NCBI GenBank assembly: GCA_003342815.1
Contig: PTEX01000119.1
Location: forward strand, 1,671,035 to 1,735,034
Direction of reading: 5' to 3'
From: Eudromia elegans
Lineage: Eukaryota; Chordata; Aves; Tinamiformes; Tinamidae
Length of the DNA: 64,000 nt
Both the position numbers and the translations under genes were made by a program. Below the pieces are notes generated by a model. It was given only the letters and a program-made list of their open reading frames with translations. It made no database searches and was not told where the DNA came from. Of the stretch, positions 1 to 11,536 are shown one piece after another. Each line of letters starts with the position of its first letter. The stretch's first letter is position 1.

Positions 1-83
1 GCGCGGCCCTGCCCGGCCCGCGGGAGCCGAGCCCGCCCCGGCGCGGTGCCGGCGTTATCCGTGCGTTTATTCGCGTGCTTTCC
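1..83 (+). other. SEMA4D: Candidate 3' part of non-coding exon 1
   Basis: The best consensus donor I see in the dense part of the CpG island is at 84 (CC then GTGAGTACGG). The sequence before it is GC-rich without an ATG, as expected for a 5'-UTR first exon. The exon side of the junction is poor (CC instead of AG), so the call rests on the intron side of the site and its location in the island. No transcript evidence is available here. Confidence 0.22.
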
Positions 84-400
84 GTGAGTACGGACGGGAG
101 GCGCTTTCGTTGCGCTGGGGAGGCCTCGGTGTGTTTCGGAGCGCCAGGCAGCGTGCAGATTGCTGCTGAAGTGCCTTGGCACTTCCATAAGGGCTTCTGC
201 CCGCCCGGAGACGCGGTGCTCTGTTGACTGGGTGCTGTTCGGGGGCGGGCCACGCGTGTCGCGGGGAGCTCCTGTGGGCTGCTCTGTTCTTGCGCCGTCG
301 GGAGCCTCCAAGCCGGGTCCGCGTGGAGGTGCCGCGCTCGCAGCGGGAGGGCGAAGCGCCCCGAGAGCCCCTGGCCGCGCCGAGCCGTGCGCGGGCAGAG

Positions 401-436
401 CGAGCCGGGGTCCCGCGGCGAGCCGGGGTCCCGCGG
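401..436. repeat. Perfect 18-bp tandem duplication in CpG island
   Basis: Two identical adjacent 18-bp units (CGAGCCGGGGTCCCGCGG) at 401-418 and 419-436, inside the putative promoter island. This is probably replication slippage. Copy number could vary between individuals. Confidence 0.85.
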
Positions 437-802
437 CGTGCCCCGGGCCCTGCCGAGCAGCGCCCTGCCCTGCGCCGGCCGCCCCTCAGCATCGCGTCCC
501 GCCGGGGAGCGCCGAGCGGCGCCTTGAAGCCACCGCGCCCAACTGCTGCTGATGTGCGCTGTACATCAGTGTGGGAGTAAAGGCGCTCTCGCTCTCTCCC
601 TCTCTCTTTTTTTAATTAAATTCTTGCAGAAATTGGCTGTGGGCTGTTTCTACTTTTACGACCATCGGGGTCAGAAGCAGCCGCTGAGCTCATGCTAGCT
701 TTTGGGCACCGTGTTAACTGTTTACTGACCCCCTTCGTTGGAAGGAACGTGCGAGCGTTCCCGCACAGGGTGCGGGTGCCCGCGGCCATGCAGCTGCCCC
801 GC

Positions 803-886
803 GGCCGTGCGGGTGCTTGTGGCCGTGCGGGTGCTTGTGGCCGTGCGGGTGCCCGGGCCGTGCGGGTGCCCGGGCCGTGCGGGTCC
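803..886. repeat. 17/18-bp GC tandem repeat with G-quadruplex potential
   Basis: About five tandem units built on GGCCGTGCGGGTGC. The first two units end in TTGT (18 bp) and the later ones in CCG (17 bp). In the second half, G3 runs at 847-849, 855-857, 864-866, 872-874 and 881-883 are separated by 5-6 bases, which satisfies the usual G-quadruplex pattern on the + strand. It lies inside the CpG island, downstream of the SP1 site. It creates long chance open frames on both strands. Confidence 0.8.
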
Positions 887-2008
887 GCGCTGCGGAGGCT
901 GCTGGGCAGCGTCGCTTGCAGCCTCGCCGGCAGCCGTGTGTGCCGTGCACGTGCAGCACGCGGAGGGCAGGCCCGTGCCCCGCGTCGCCCCGGCGCGGGG
1001 ATGCTGCGTGGGACGGGCACGCCGTGGGCCCGCGCTCCCCAGCGTGGGGTGCGAGAGGGACGAAATGGGATTCTGCATGGCCATTGGATCCGGATGAGGG
1101 AAAACACAAGTTCAGCAGACGTGGAGCTGCACGGGCAGATGAAGTGTGTCTCTGTTGGGATTTCTTGGCCAAAAGAGCAAATAATTCACCCTTGCCCTCC
1201 CCAGAAGCGGTTGCTCTTTGTACGCGTAGGCTTTGCGGTGGTCAAGGATTGCTGGAGCGCGTTTACAGAAGGCTGCTTGCAGCCATGCCTCCCGAAACGG
1301 GTCCACGCCTGCCTCTGAGGAGCAGAAACCATGGCAGCTGACAGAGAGGATGCAAACTGTTGGCCTCGCCGTGTGTACTGCCTTAGGTGTTTTATGGCAG
1401 TTGAAGCAGATGAAGGTCTCTTTCAGCCGTGCCAGTATTGATGCTAGGCCTGGACCTCCATCGTTAGATGCGATGTGTCCATATGCTGTCTAGTTCACAA
1501 GAAGCCATGGGTAAATTAGTGCGTGCTTGCGCTTTGCTCTCGATGGATCTGTGATTTCAGTGAGCTCAAAAGTAATTTTTTAAGGTACGTGACCATTGAA
1601 GTGTTATTTGTGAATAGATGCTGATCTGCCATACTTCCTCCTAAACTGCAGTGTAATTGCTCCCAGATATGACCCAAAGTATTTTCCACTGTGATTTATT
1701 TCTGGAAAAATACACAAAATATAGCAAAGTGTTTTGAGTACCGTGTAACAGTGAAGATAGACACTTGAAGATGACAACAAAAAAGGGTAGAGCAGAATCC
1801 AAGTTTCCTTGATCTACTATCTTTTGAAGGGTCTTTTTGCACACCTGTTTGCAAGTGGCTTACCAAGAGGTTTTTCAAACCAGAACTCAGATGTTCATTG
1901 CTGTGATGAAGATAAACAGTTTTGGGGCATTTTCTGCTGTTCCTAGGATGCAGCTGCTGCACTGTGGTCACCTGGTTAGAGAAGGATGTGCCTGGTTGGG
2001 GGGTTGTG

Positions 2009-2070
2009 TAATACATAAGGCAAGTGCACTACTTGCTGTAGTGCATAAGGCAAGCGCAATACATGAGAAG
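2009..2070. repeat. Imperfect 30-bp tandem duplication
   Basis: Two diverged copies of about 30 bp, each carrying GCATAAGGCAAG or ACATAAGGCAAG followed by YGCA. A partial third echo (GCAAGTGC) follows at about 2070. This is a local slippage product with no recognised function. Confidence 0.6.
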
Positions 2071-2530
2071 CAAGTGCTTCTGGACCTTTTGTTTGATTTT
2101 CTTCCTCTGAAGCTTTCCCTACCCCCTTTCTAACCTGTTGTTTCTCTGCTGGTAAAATTATTTCGTAGGACCTCGCTCACTTGACCTTGCCTGTCTCTGT
2201 CAACTGTCTAAGAACATAGATGAAGTGCATCAAAAATAGCAGAAGGTCCCTCGTGCTTTAGCAGGGCCTTGGTTTTTAGGAGTGTGAAGGGGCTGCAGAG
2301 TTTGTTTTTTCTGTAGCTCGTGTCTCATTTGCCTACGAGGAGGCGCCCGTGAACACCAAGGGGATGCTCTGCTCCAGTTTTTGGGATGGCTCTCCCGTGC
2401 GTTGGTGCAGCTGCACATGGAGTTACGTGGCTCGGCCGCCTGGAAGCTGTTTCAGTTGTTTGCCCTTCACTAGGAGGGTTTCGTCCTCCTCTTTGGTGAG
2501 TTGAAGAAAGGGAAGAATTGAGATTACTTA

Positions 2531-2618
2531 TTTTCACACAACCAGTTAGTTACAAACCAGAAGTGGGATCTAGTATTTCAGACTATCCTCTTTACCTACC
2601 CATGCAACCACCCTCCTT
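2531..2618 (+). repeat. Possible degenerate MIR/CORE-SINE-like fragment
   Basis: The order of motifs TCACACAACCAGTTAGTTAC, then GTGGGATCTAG, then a pyrimidine-rich AC-rich tail recalls the 3' half of MIR-type SINEs (hidden within 'cacacagc-agttagt-gca-ggattagaaccca'). Divergence is high, and this is recognition by eye only. It could be chance. A profile search with MIR-family models would decide. Confidence 0.25.
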
Positions 2619-5039
2619 GGTGCAGAAGCTACAAGTCTTGCTGTTCTGAATTGGCAAAATAAGGCCTAGCATTTAATTGTGTTCTGGGAAGAAAAAAACA
2701 AACAAAAACCAGCCCACTTGTGTCTTGTATGTGCATAGAAAGTTTTAATTATGCACAAGGTATCTGAATAGGCATATTATTTTAGCTTATCTAGGAGGTG
2801 GTTTTGCTCTGTTCTGATTTGCTTCAAATGTCCAGGCTCCTCTTTGCCTCCCTCTTCCCTCCCCATACCGTGTCCCGCTGTACTGCAGCAAGCTTCAGAC
2901 AGTATGAACAGGCTTCAGAAAACGGTGTGGATAGAAAAGGAGCTTGTTGTTAATAAGGGAAGCCCTTTTAATGGCTGGCTGGAGGGAGAACAGTCAAACT
3001 GCAGCAACATAATAAAGAATATATATATTTAATGAGAGGACATGCGTACTGTTTGTATACAGTGCTGTGATTGTAAAACCTTGGAGAGTAAGTATTTTAG
3101 AGCACAAAGCAACAGACTTCTCTACTTGAAGAATGTGCTCTCATGCTATCTGAAAAGGAAAAATAAAATAAACATTTGGACGGTAGATATAGTGAGATAA
3201 AGGACTTCTCTGAGGACAGTAAAAAAGCCTTAATGAAACCCATGTTTGAACAGGTGTCTTAGTATAGCAATAATACCCATATTTCTGTGTTTCCCTCTCT
3301 TCCACCCATTTTTAGCCCCTTTCCGATGTGTGCAGCAGTGAACTCATTATCAAGTAGGCATTTTCTGCAGTGATCCTCTTAGAAAATTAGTATTAGCCTA
3401 AATATGAGCCAAGCCAAAGAGGATTGAACATTGTGCAGCAAAATTAGTACCTGTTGGCCTCATTGCAAGGATAAGTAGGATCTGCAGGTCCTGTTTCACT
3501 TTCTCACCCTCTCCCACAAGTGCTTTTGGCACTGTAACATGGCATGGACTTGGAAGCAGGTTGTGCATTACGAGGAGCTTGGTATGTGGGTTGACATGTG
3601 GTGCTGGGCACGCCGAGTGGATGCAGACATTGCTGAGTGAGTTTCGTGAGAGAGGAGGGTAGGAATAATATGGAATTAGCCTGCTGGAAAACCTTAGTCC
3701 CCTTAACACTTCTGGTTGCTGAATTGAGCTGGCAGGAAGGAGAGTAAATGGGAAATCAAGGGGAGTTTATAGATCTGGGCATTTCTGTTTGGGAAGCAGA
3801 AACTCCTGTGAAGTGCTTGCTTTGCTCTTCCCTGGTGAGCAGGAGAGAGACTAATGGGTGTCTGGCAGATCGAGCAGGTCTGAGGCCACGGCAGGGAGCT
3901 GATCCACCACGGGAGCCCGTTGTGCTCTTGGATATGGACTGTTGGGCCTGGGCATGCTTGCCTGGATTGCACGGTGCCAGAGAGGGAGGAAGGGGGTGAA
4001 AATGAATAAAACATGTTTATGGTTGAGGTTTTGTTTAAGGGCAGGCTTTAACCATCTTTCTCCTGTGCTTTTCCCCCTCGCTATGTATAAAGCGGGCATT
4101 CTTCTCTCAAGTGATTGCTTTTTATATGTATATGTTCTATTCTCTTTTTTCGTGAACAAGTGATTCTCTATGAATTTTGTCACTGTGTGTATAGCTGTGC
4201 ATAGGAAAGTATATGCTATTCTTTTCTAATCTTCTTTCTTATTTCTGCTGAAAGAGATAATGTTCTGTAGCTGTTTGTGAACAGAAAACCAAAGCAGGAT
4301 GCAGGAGAGAAATCTGGATTTGTGAAAGGTCTTGGATTTATGTTTGAGCTCTTGCTCATTATAAATATGCTGTGCTAAATATGGGAGGGTGGAAGAATAC
4401 AGACTTCTTTTAAGCGAGCGGTGAATTTATATAATCAGTCAGGTTTCAGGGTTCTGTTTAGCTTTGCTTAGATTTGCTGTGTTTGTACTCTCAAGTCTAA
4501 GTACTTTAGAAAGGGCTGCCTGGTCCTTACATTGCATAAGAAAAAGCTATAAGCTGGTCAAATTTTGCACAGAAGCCCAATAAATTCAGGAATTTATCTC
4601 TATAAAATGCATTATTATAATTAGCCAGTTTGCAAGTTATCTTTTGTGATTCTAGGGAAGAACCTTCTTTGCTTTGTGGTGGGTGTTTTAGACTGTTGTA
4701 TAGAGGTGGGTATCAGGGGTTGGTTCTCTGGAATTCTAGTTACTTGCTAATCTGCACTGATAAGAATGTGAATGGATATAATGTTTTAAGGGTATCCTTA
4801 TGTGTGCTTTACCTTGTCCTGTAGTGTGTGAACTTTTTTTGGATGCCATTATTTAAGAAATGTCAATTGTTAGCATAAGCATGCCTGAGGTGTGTGGAGA
4901 AGGCAGACAAGGCATTGCCCTCGCTCATCTGAACTTCACTGCGGGCTTTGCAGAGGTAGCTTACTGCCATAGATTGCTGTGCTCTTGAATCGTTTTTATT
5001 GTTCTAAACGGTGATTCTGTGTCATGTAGCTGGGAAAAA

Positions 5040-5150
5040 CTAAGGCAAGGTTTGTGGAGAGAGTTAATACCTTGTATTGGGCCAATTGCTAAAATTGGAC
5101 AAGTTTTTGATAAAATTGATATAGTTGGGAGAGACTTTTGTGGTTTTTTT
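5040..5150 (+). repeat. Possible ancient amniote interspersed repeat
   Basis: The string GTTAATACCTTGTATTGGGCCA followed by ATTGG and AGTTGG-GAGAGACTTTTGTGG resembles a dispersed sauropsid repeat with a 'ggtaatatcttttattggaccaact ... gagagacaagctttt' core. I cannot name the family with certainty. A CCAAT/ATTGG inverted repeat lies within it at about 5082-5097. Followed by an oligo-T run. Confidence 0.3.
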
Positions 5151-5307
5151 TTTTTTTTTCCCCAACCTGATCCACCAAAATATTTACTCCTCCCTATAAA
5201 GCCCCATCTTGGATTTTCCTGTTTGCCTCTGTAATTCCATCTTTCCAGATGTTTTAGTGTGGGTTGGGAGACCTTTTCTGTGCGTAAGTCTGTGTTTAAT
5301 TTGAGCA

Positions 5308-5545
5308 TGGTGGGAGCCGCCTGCGGAGCGCTGGGGGCGGTCTGTGCCCGCACGAGTTAATGATCAGTGTCCGTGACCTTGCGAGCGAGCCGGCGCTGTT
5401 GGGGATGTGCCTGAGGAGGGTTTACCTGGCCCCTCGCACCAGCCGCCCCCCTGGCCGCTCCAGGCAGGGCTGCCGTAATGGCAGAGCTCCTGCCAAGCAG
5501 CGTGGAGGTGGGGCAAAGGTGGGGGGAAAAAGGTGTACAGGGAAA
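5308..5545. promoter_or_regulatory. Intronic CpG-rich islet
   Basis: An abrupt rise in GC and CpG within AT-rich intron, with GCGAGCGAGCCGGCGC and several CCGCC/GGGGCGG-like strings. It could be a minor promoter, an enhancer or a remnant of GC-biased conversion. Nothing in the sequence separates these options. Confidence 0.35.
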
Positions 5546-8500
5546 TGTAAGGGTTTGTTTTGCTTTAGGTGTACAGGGAAGTGTGTTTGTTTTTCTTCAA
5601 GCGTGAGAACTGGCTAGCCCTGCTCAAGTTCCCCGGCGTGCTGTGGATCCCGTCGTGGTCGGCCATTCTGCACGCGGGAGTTAGGCAGAGCGGTGTGGTG
5701 CCTGCAAATCTAACTCCTTCGTATCTATTTATTTGTTTTTCTGCTGCCATGCTGTTTTCTTTAACACAATGTGTAAATGGAAATGGTGGCACGAAAAAAC
5801 AAAAGGCACAAAGAAGTTTAATTTTCACTCAGAAAGATTTCCTGAGGAGGCATACGTATGCACACACAGCCCTCCTTCCATTTTGGTCTGCGAAGCTCCC
5901 TACCCGAAGGATCCTTTTGTCAGACAACTAGTCCTGTCTCTCACACCAGAACTGCGGGAGTGGAGAAGGTAAATGCCTCTGGTAGAATGATCAAACAAAA
6001 ACGTAGAAAGTGGCTGAAAAGCATTTTTGTCCTTTGCTTCTGGGGAAGAATTGCATTACTTTTATTTTTCTACTAAAGTCTGTGTCTTGCTTGAGAGAAT
6101 GGCTATCTCTCTTTAAGAAACTGATTTTTTTAAAAAATTCATTTGTGAGTTTAAATACATGGCCATGTTGAACTGAATTTACTCAGTTTTCACTCCAAGT
6201 GTCAGTGAAATGGATAAACTGCTCCGAGAGGTCATCTTGATCGTGTGTAAGGTGAGTGAGATGCATAATGACATTTAACTTCTCTTCCACAGGAATTAGT
6301 TTTGAAGGGACTGTGTGATAAATGCGTGAGATAAGCCTTTTTGCAGGCTTGAGAGCTTTCCTATTGATGAAATTGTATCTTCAAAAAGAATTAAGTCATT
6401 AAAAACATATGTAGGTGTTTACAGCATGTTGCACTGTTTAAAAGGAAAACAAATAACGCCTAATTATTGTCAGGAGGGCTAGATGCCAGAGAAATTGTTT
6501 TGTTTTCAAATATACAAACATATAAAGTAGTCCTAAATGTATTCAAGATTTTATATCTTGAATATTTTATATATCTGAGGAATTTCTTTGTGCAGTGGCA
6601 GAAGCTATATACAGTAGGTGTTTTTGTATGGTTATATGTATTAAATGCATATATATCCAAAGTTAAAATAAGTATTTTCTCATAATATGGGGATGCTGGT
6701 ATGGTGATGTATTCAGATGATTGAATTTGCCTATCTAAAATTGATTTCTTTTTGAGGTCTCTGCTTGCATCCACCCTGAAATAGGCCTCCCATGTGCATA
6801 GATTGATTGTGCATCAAATGATACATGCTGATATTCAGGAATTCCAATGAGATTTTAAAGAACTTTTTTTTTTCCTGCTTTAGCACTAGCAGTCACTGGG
6901 GGGAAAAAAACCATTATTCAGAGCCTGTCTTCTGTTCTTTAATTTAATTGTTGTCTTTTATGAGAATTTAGTTCCTGTAGCTGCATGTCTGCTTCTGGTT
7001 TTTTTGTTGGTTTCCTTTTTCCTTTTTTCTCTTTTCTTTTCTTTTTTTTTCCACAGCTATGATTTTATCATACAGGCTAGGATGCAAATTTATTTCAATT
7101 GCTTCGGAAAAAAAGAAATTAATAGGTTCTGAAACGGTGCTTTTTGATCAGATGAAGCGTCTCATAGCCCTTGCGCTCTCAGATTTCTCTGTAGTGTTTG
7201 CACAGAATATTGGATGCACTTGAGGTCAATTTGCTGTTGTATAAAAGATAGCACTGAAATGGATTTGGGAGTGTGTGTGGGGGGAAGGGGAGAGTGCAGC
7301 AGAAAATGGGTTGAACAGAAGTAGTTAATGCTTCCTATGGAAGGCGAATGGAATCAGCTGTGGTAGTTTCTGTGCAGTAAATGGGCTTGGGGAGTCAAAG
7401 GTGTTAATGTGACCCTGTCATTACACAGCACTCCATGGTAAAGGAAGCTTTGAGGTTCCCACAGAGAGATCTCGGCCTGCATATTTCCATGGCAACTGCC
7501 ATCGTTTAAACATTTATAACCTTTGATTAAAGATACAAAAAAGAGGGGAAAACCTTTTAAACATTACAAATGTAAAGCTTTAACTAGGTCTTTCATTTTA
7601 ACAATATCCCTTATTTACATTCCTTAGAGTGTAGAGGTTTATATGGCGCACAGCTGTCCCTTCCCCATTTGGTAAGCTTTGAGATGACATTTCAGGGCAA
7701 ATGCAGTGTTCTGGAGATAGCAATCTGACTTTGATCATAGCTGCTCTGACATAACCTCACCAATTCAGTTGCTATTTATTTACATTAGTATATTTTACCC
7801 CAAAATTATACTTGCAGGCAATTTATGCAAGGAGATTTGTCTCTCTGATAAAGAAAATAGCCATTTCTCTGTGTTGAAGAGAACTTAAGAGCAGCAACAT
7901 TATGTACACCCTAAATTATAGCCTCTTGAGCTGTAAAATGGCTGATGCGCAAGAGCCTGAAGGTGGTGGGAAGACCGGCTGTTTCTGCAGAAACTGAGGC
8001 TTGTTGCTGACTCGAACTGTGTGGAAGGGCATGTTTATGCTTCATGTATCTTATGCTCCCTGCCTCCTCTCCCACACATGCATGTTTCTAAGGGTTTTGC
8101 TTCACACAGTGATGGCCATGGAGCAGTGCTGTGGAGGAAATGCTCTCCGTTGAGGTCCTATGCCCCCAAGTGTAGCGCTCAGGTGCTGGCTGCACTGTGT
8201 GCTTTCTGGGAATTTCCCATTGCTGGGAGCAGAGGAATTTGGGGGAGAACTTAAATTTTCCCTCTTTTTCTGGGCTTTCTTTCTCTATTACTACTTTTTT
8301 ACTACTTTTTGCCACACATGACTGTGTTCAAATCATTACTGGAGAAATGGAGGAGATAATGCAGGTGATAGTAGATTTCATGGATATGCTATTTAAAACC
8401 GTAGATTAATGTTAGGCCTAGGGCAGTGGGAGCTCTGAAGGGGATTGAAATCAGCTGTATGTGTTCTGTACTTTGGACAACTAGAGTTTGGTTAGGGGTT

Positions 8501-9740
8501 GAACTGCCAATAGTTGAAATACCAATATTGAACTAGCAATAGGGCAGGATGAAAATAGTATGACTGGCTTAGGTTGAACTTCACAGGTGCAAAGGATGTT
8601 TTTTTATAGGGTTTCATGCTGTATTTCTTCAGCATTTCACTTCATTCAGACGACAAGACTGTGATGCCTAATAGCTGCTACTTGGTTGATTAAATGGTGA
8701 GGAGCAGGAGGTGAAGGCTGCCAAATAGAGAATTTGACTACTGCAAATAATTTGTGTCATCCAACTTCCCAAGGATGGGCACTGTACACTTTATTAATAA
8801 CTTCATGTCCATCCTTTTGGGATGACAAGCAGCTTTTGTGCTTCTCTTTTCCCCAAGGAATTTTAAGGGACGTTTTTCATTGCTGAAAGTCCTGGTTGGT
8901 TATTGTACAGAGTTAACGAAGGCTACGCAAAAGATGCTGGAAAGTTCATGATAACTTGATACTTATACAGATGGACTCCATTACAGAGTAAAATTTAACA
9001 AGAGGAAGAAAAATTAGAAAGGAAAAGATATTTTTCCCAGTCCATGCTGGATGCTGGCTCTGCCCATTAATGTTATTTTCTGGTGGCAGAGTGCCTTTTT
9101 GGGATGCAAACGTGCATTTGGATGCTAGAAAAGTATAAAAAGCATCCTGATGTCAAGAGTGTATGTGAAAAAACAATTTCTGGGATAGCTACTGTGTTCC
9201 TACTGGTTTTAAGAGACTGAATTCTGCCTCAGTGTAAATAGAGTGGAGGAGGTCTGTGCAGTCCACTCTTGTCCCTAAGCAGTAAGGATGCTGTGCAACC
9301 GCATGGTGTTCTGCATCAAGGCACAACCCAAGGGCTTCTCTGTGTTGTGTAGCTTTTATACCAGTGTGGACTGTTCAATTTTATGCATTCTTATATTGTA
9401 TTTTGTATTTTTGCTTATGCAGTGTATTAAAGGATTTTTAATATGTGCATGTTTTGTAACAATGATGCCTTCATGAAATGGGGGGACTTTGCCAGTAGGA
9501 TTGTAAGTTTAAGAACCTTGGAGTGTTAAAAGAATTACTGCTTTTTTTGTTGTACAAACTTAAAAGATGGTACATTTCAGAGGATTTTTTGTTTGCCTTG
9601 CTTATTCTGTCTTTCATTTTCTAATTTTCTACCTTTAAAATAGGCCCCCCCTCTTTTTTTTTTTTTTTTAAAACCTATTATTAACCGTTTCACAGCTGAA
9701 GTAGCGTTTTGTGAAAGTCCTTGGTGAGTCCTTAGGGTTG
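5546..9740 (+). other. SEMA4D: 5'-UTR intron, AT-rich segment with X-box block
   Basis: AT-rich, CpG-poor sequence with oligo-T tracts (near 6866, 7014-7050 and 9655-9670). No exon with paired splice sites and coding potential was found. The most structured part is about 7380-7830, described separately. The rest holds nothing I recognise. Confidence 0.6.
7380..7830. promoter_or_regulatory. Candidate conserved non-coding enhancer block with RFX X-box
   Basis: At 7483-7496 the + strand reads ATTTCCATGGCAAC, the reverse complement of GTTGCCATGGAAAT. That matches the RFX X-box GTTGCCATGGAAAC at 13 of 14 positions. Some 25 bp downstream is CTTTGAT (7521-7527), a TCF/LEF-type core, followed by repeated TTTATAAC/TTTACATT homeobox-like strings. 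The combination of low CpG, few simple repeats and motif density looks like a developmental enhancer. Conservation is inferred, not measured. Confidence 0.3.
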
Positions 9741-9744
9741 TTTC

Positions 9745-10110
9745 CCTTTTGGGGGTGCGCTGGCTGAGGAGCTTTGCAGCGAAAGGAGCGTGGCTGGGCT
9801 GTGCGTGTTGCAAGGCAGGGCTTGCAGGGCTGCCCAGACTTGGGGGCACCATCATCCCGTGAAGGATGGTGCTCCCGCGGGTGTATCTGGGGGCAAGACA
9901 GGCCGGGACCCTGAGTTCTGAGATAGCTGCTGTTTGTGCTGTTTGGGGTAATTGCTGTCCCTTGGGCCTTCTGCTTTAGCTTCGGCTCCTCAGCCCAGAG
10001 CAGTGCTGGTTGATGGTCTCCAAAGCTGCGGTGGTATGGAGCGCGTGGAGGAGCCTTAGCGGGTAGGCGAGGGGTGGCTCAGGGACGCGTCGTGCAGGGG
10101 GAGGGTTTCT
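9745..10110. promoter_or_regulatory. GC-rich islet
   Basis: A GC-rich and moderately CpG-rich patch. It includes a short hairpin (GCACCATC at 9846-9853 with GATGGTGC at 9865-9872). No exon signals are convincing. Function is unknown. Confidence 0.3.
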
Positions 10111-11454
10111 TGGTAGGAGGATATCAGGATTGGTGTTGCGGGAGCCTCCGGCCATGCAGTGTGTCCCTGTGTGCGTTGCGGCCATGCAAGGGGCCTCCTG
10201 CTCCTCACGCACCGCATCTGTCCCCAGTACTCCTTAATGAAGTTATATATAAATATAACTGCCATGTGGGTAGGGGTCTCTGAGACTTGAACACCCAGGT
10301 CCACATCTGTGAGTGGGATCGTGCCGAGGCTCTGGAAATAAGGGCTTCTCTTTTGTGGAGTTGCTCGTGTCAGTTGCTGAGATATGAGGTGCTGTTTGAC
10401 AGCTTTTATTTTTAGCCACAGTTGCATCTGAAGGCTGAAATAACCATTAGGTCAAACTTCCTTGCCACCTATGTAAAATAGATTCCGTAAGTGTATCCAG
10501 TTACATGTATGAAGCAGTAGTGAGATGCTAAAAGTCACACTACTACTGCACCCAATATCAGCAGTGAGGAAAATCTGTACTCTGGAGACTTGTGTATATT
10601 TATATATTTATTTCCTGGTGTTCAGTTATATAGTGAACTGTTTTATTAGCTTGTTTTTAATATCTTCCACAACTAATGTTTTAAACAGTGTTTTCAGGAG
10701 CCTGAAAACTTGTTTCACAAGATTAAAAACTCCAGCTGGTCATGTTGGTTCATCCGTGTGGGAGCTTTGTGAGGGTTTGTCTCCATAAACTGTTTGATCA
10801 CTGGGAGAGGAGCGATGAGCAGGCTCCACATAAGTATTACCACTGGAAATGGTTTCAGAGGCAGCTGGGGATGGGGAGCTGGGTTGTCCACAGATGAAGG
10901 GTCTTGGAAGCGTGCTCAGCTTCAGACCCTTTGAGGCTCTCGTGATCTGAATACGCAAGCCCAGCTGGAAAGGTGCCGTAGCAGCTCTGAGCTTCTGCAG
11001 ATCACGACTTCAGGCAAGTCATGGTGAGGGGTTCGTGCAGAGCTTGCAGCCTGTTTGGTTTAAGCTTAGCAATAATAGGTATGTACACAGGAAAGAGTGC
11101 TCTAGCCTTTGTTCAGAATTTCCATATTTTCTTTTCAATGTTTTTAAAAATATTTTTGTAGTCTGGCTCTGACCTTGCGAAAATCTGTGTTGGTTTTCAG
11201 CATCATACTTGAATTACCACTGATACCATCAGAAACGTTTTATTTCCTTGGATGTCTGTGTAGGGTCGTGATTGTGGCATTGACTTCAAAAGTTCTTCAT
11301 GTGTGATCAAAGGGTTTCAGTCAGCCTTCAGAGACCCTTCTCGGAGTGCTGAAATCCTTTCTGACCGCGTGTGTTTGATGAAGATGTTCGAGTCCTGCAT
11401 CTGGCTACGTACACTGCAAAATTGCAAATGTGGTTTTGATATTAAGGTGCTGTG

Positions 11455-11536
11455 TTTAATCATCTAGGCAATACTGTATTACTTTGGGTCTTGAATTTAA
11501 TCATCTGGGCAGTACTGTTTTACTTTGGCTCTTTAT
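11455..11536. repeat. Imperfect tandem duplication, 41-bp offset
   Basis: TTTAATCATCTAGGCAATAC and the following bases at 11455 are repeated from 11496 as TTTAATCATCTGGGCAGTAC with a few substitutions. Both copies continue through TGT-TTACTTTGG-TCTT. This is an old local duplication. Confidence 0.75.

Larger units (their letters stand above)
1..1100 (+). promoter_or_regulatory. SEMA4D: CpG island, probable SEMA4D promoter and first-exon region
   Basis: The sequence is extremely GC-rich and dense in CpG from base 1 to about 550, dips to a pyrimidine and AT-rich stretch near 585-625, and is CpG-rich again from about 690 to 1080. No TATA box is visible. A good SP1/KLF site (GGGGGCGGGC) sits at 241-250. 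The island is the only large one in the window and lies about 58 kb upstream of the SEMA4D start codon on the same strand. In mammals SEMA4D also has a long 5'-UTR intron region, so I infer this is its promoter. The transcription start is not determinable and may lie left of the window. A divergent transcript from the minus strand cannot be excluded. Confidence 0.55.
1101..5300 (+). other. SEMA4D: 5'-UTR intron, first AT-rich segment
   Basis: Non-coding by inspection: open frames are short, in no consistent frame, and resemble no family I know. A strong-looking donor (AAG then GTACGT) at 1584/1585 is isolated in AT-rich sequence and has no partner. The segment holds a 30-bp duplication near 2009-2070, a possible MIR-like SINE scar at 2531-2618, a possible ancient amniote repeat at 5040-5150 and an oligo-T run near 5142-5160. 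Nothing else stands out. Confidence 0.6.

Noticed and set aside
160-580. Overlapping 118-141 residue frames on both strands near the window start
   Set aside because: Composition artefact of the CpG island.
630-690. Strong acceptor-like pyrimidine tract ending TTCTTGCAG at 629
   Set aside because: It lies inside the CpG island, with no convincing downstream donor to form an exon.
692-1318. 208-residue plus-strand open frame in the CpG island, with overlapping antisense frames
   Set aside because: GC-rich repeat with few stops. Multiple overlapping frames are equally open, with Ala/Arg/Gly-rich translation and no homology recognised.
1585-1590. Donor-like AAG then GTACGT
   Set aside because: Isolated in AT-rich sequence without a matching upstream acceptor or first-exon context.
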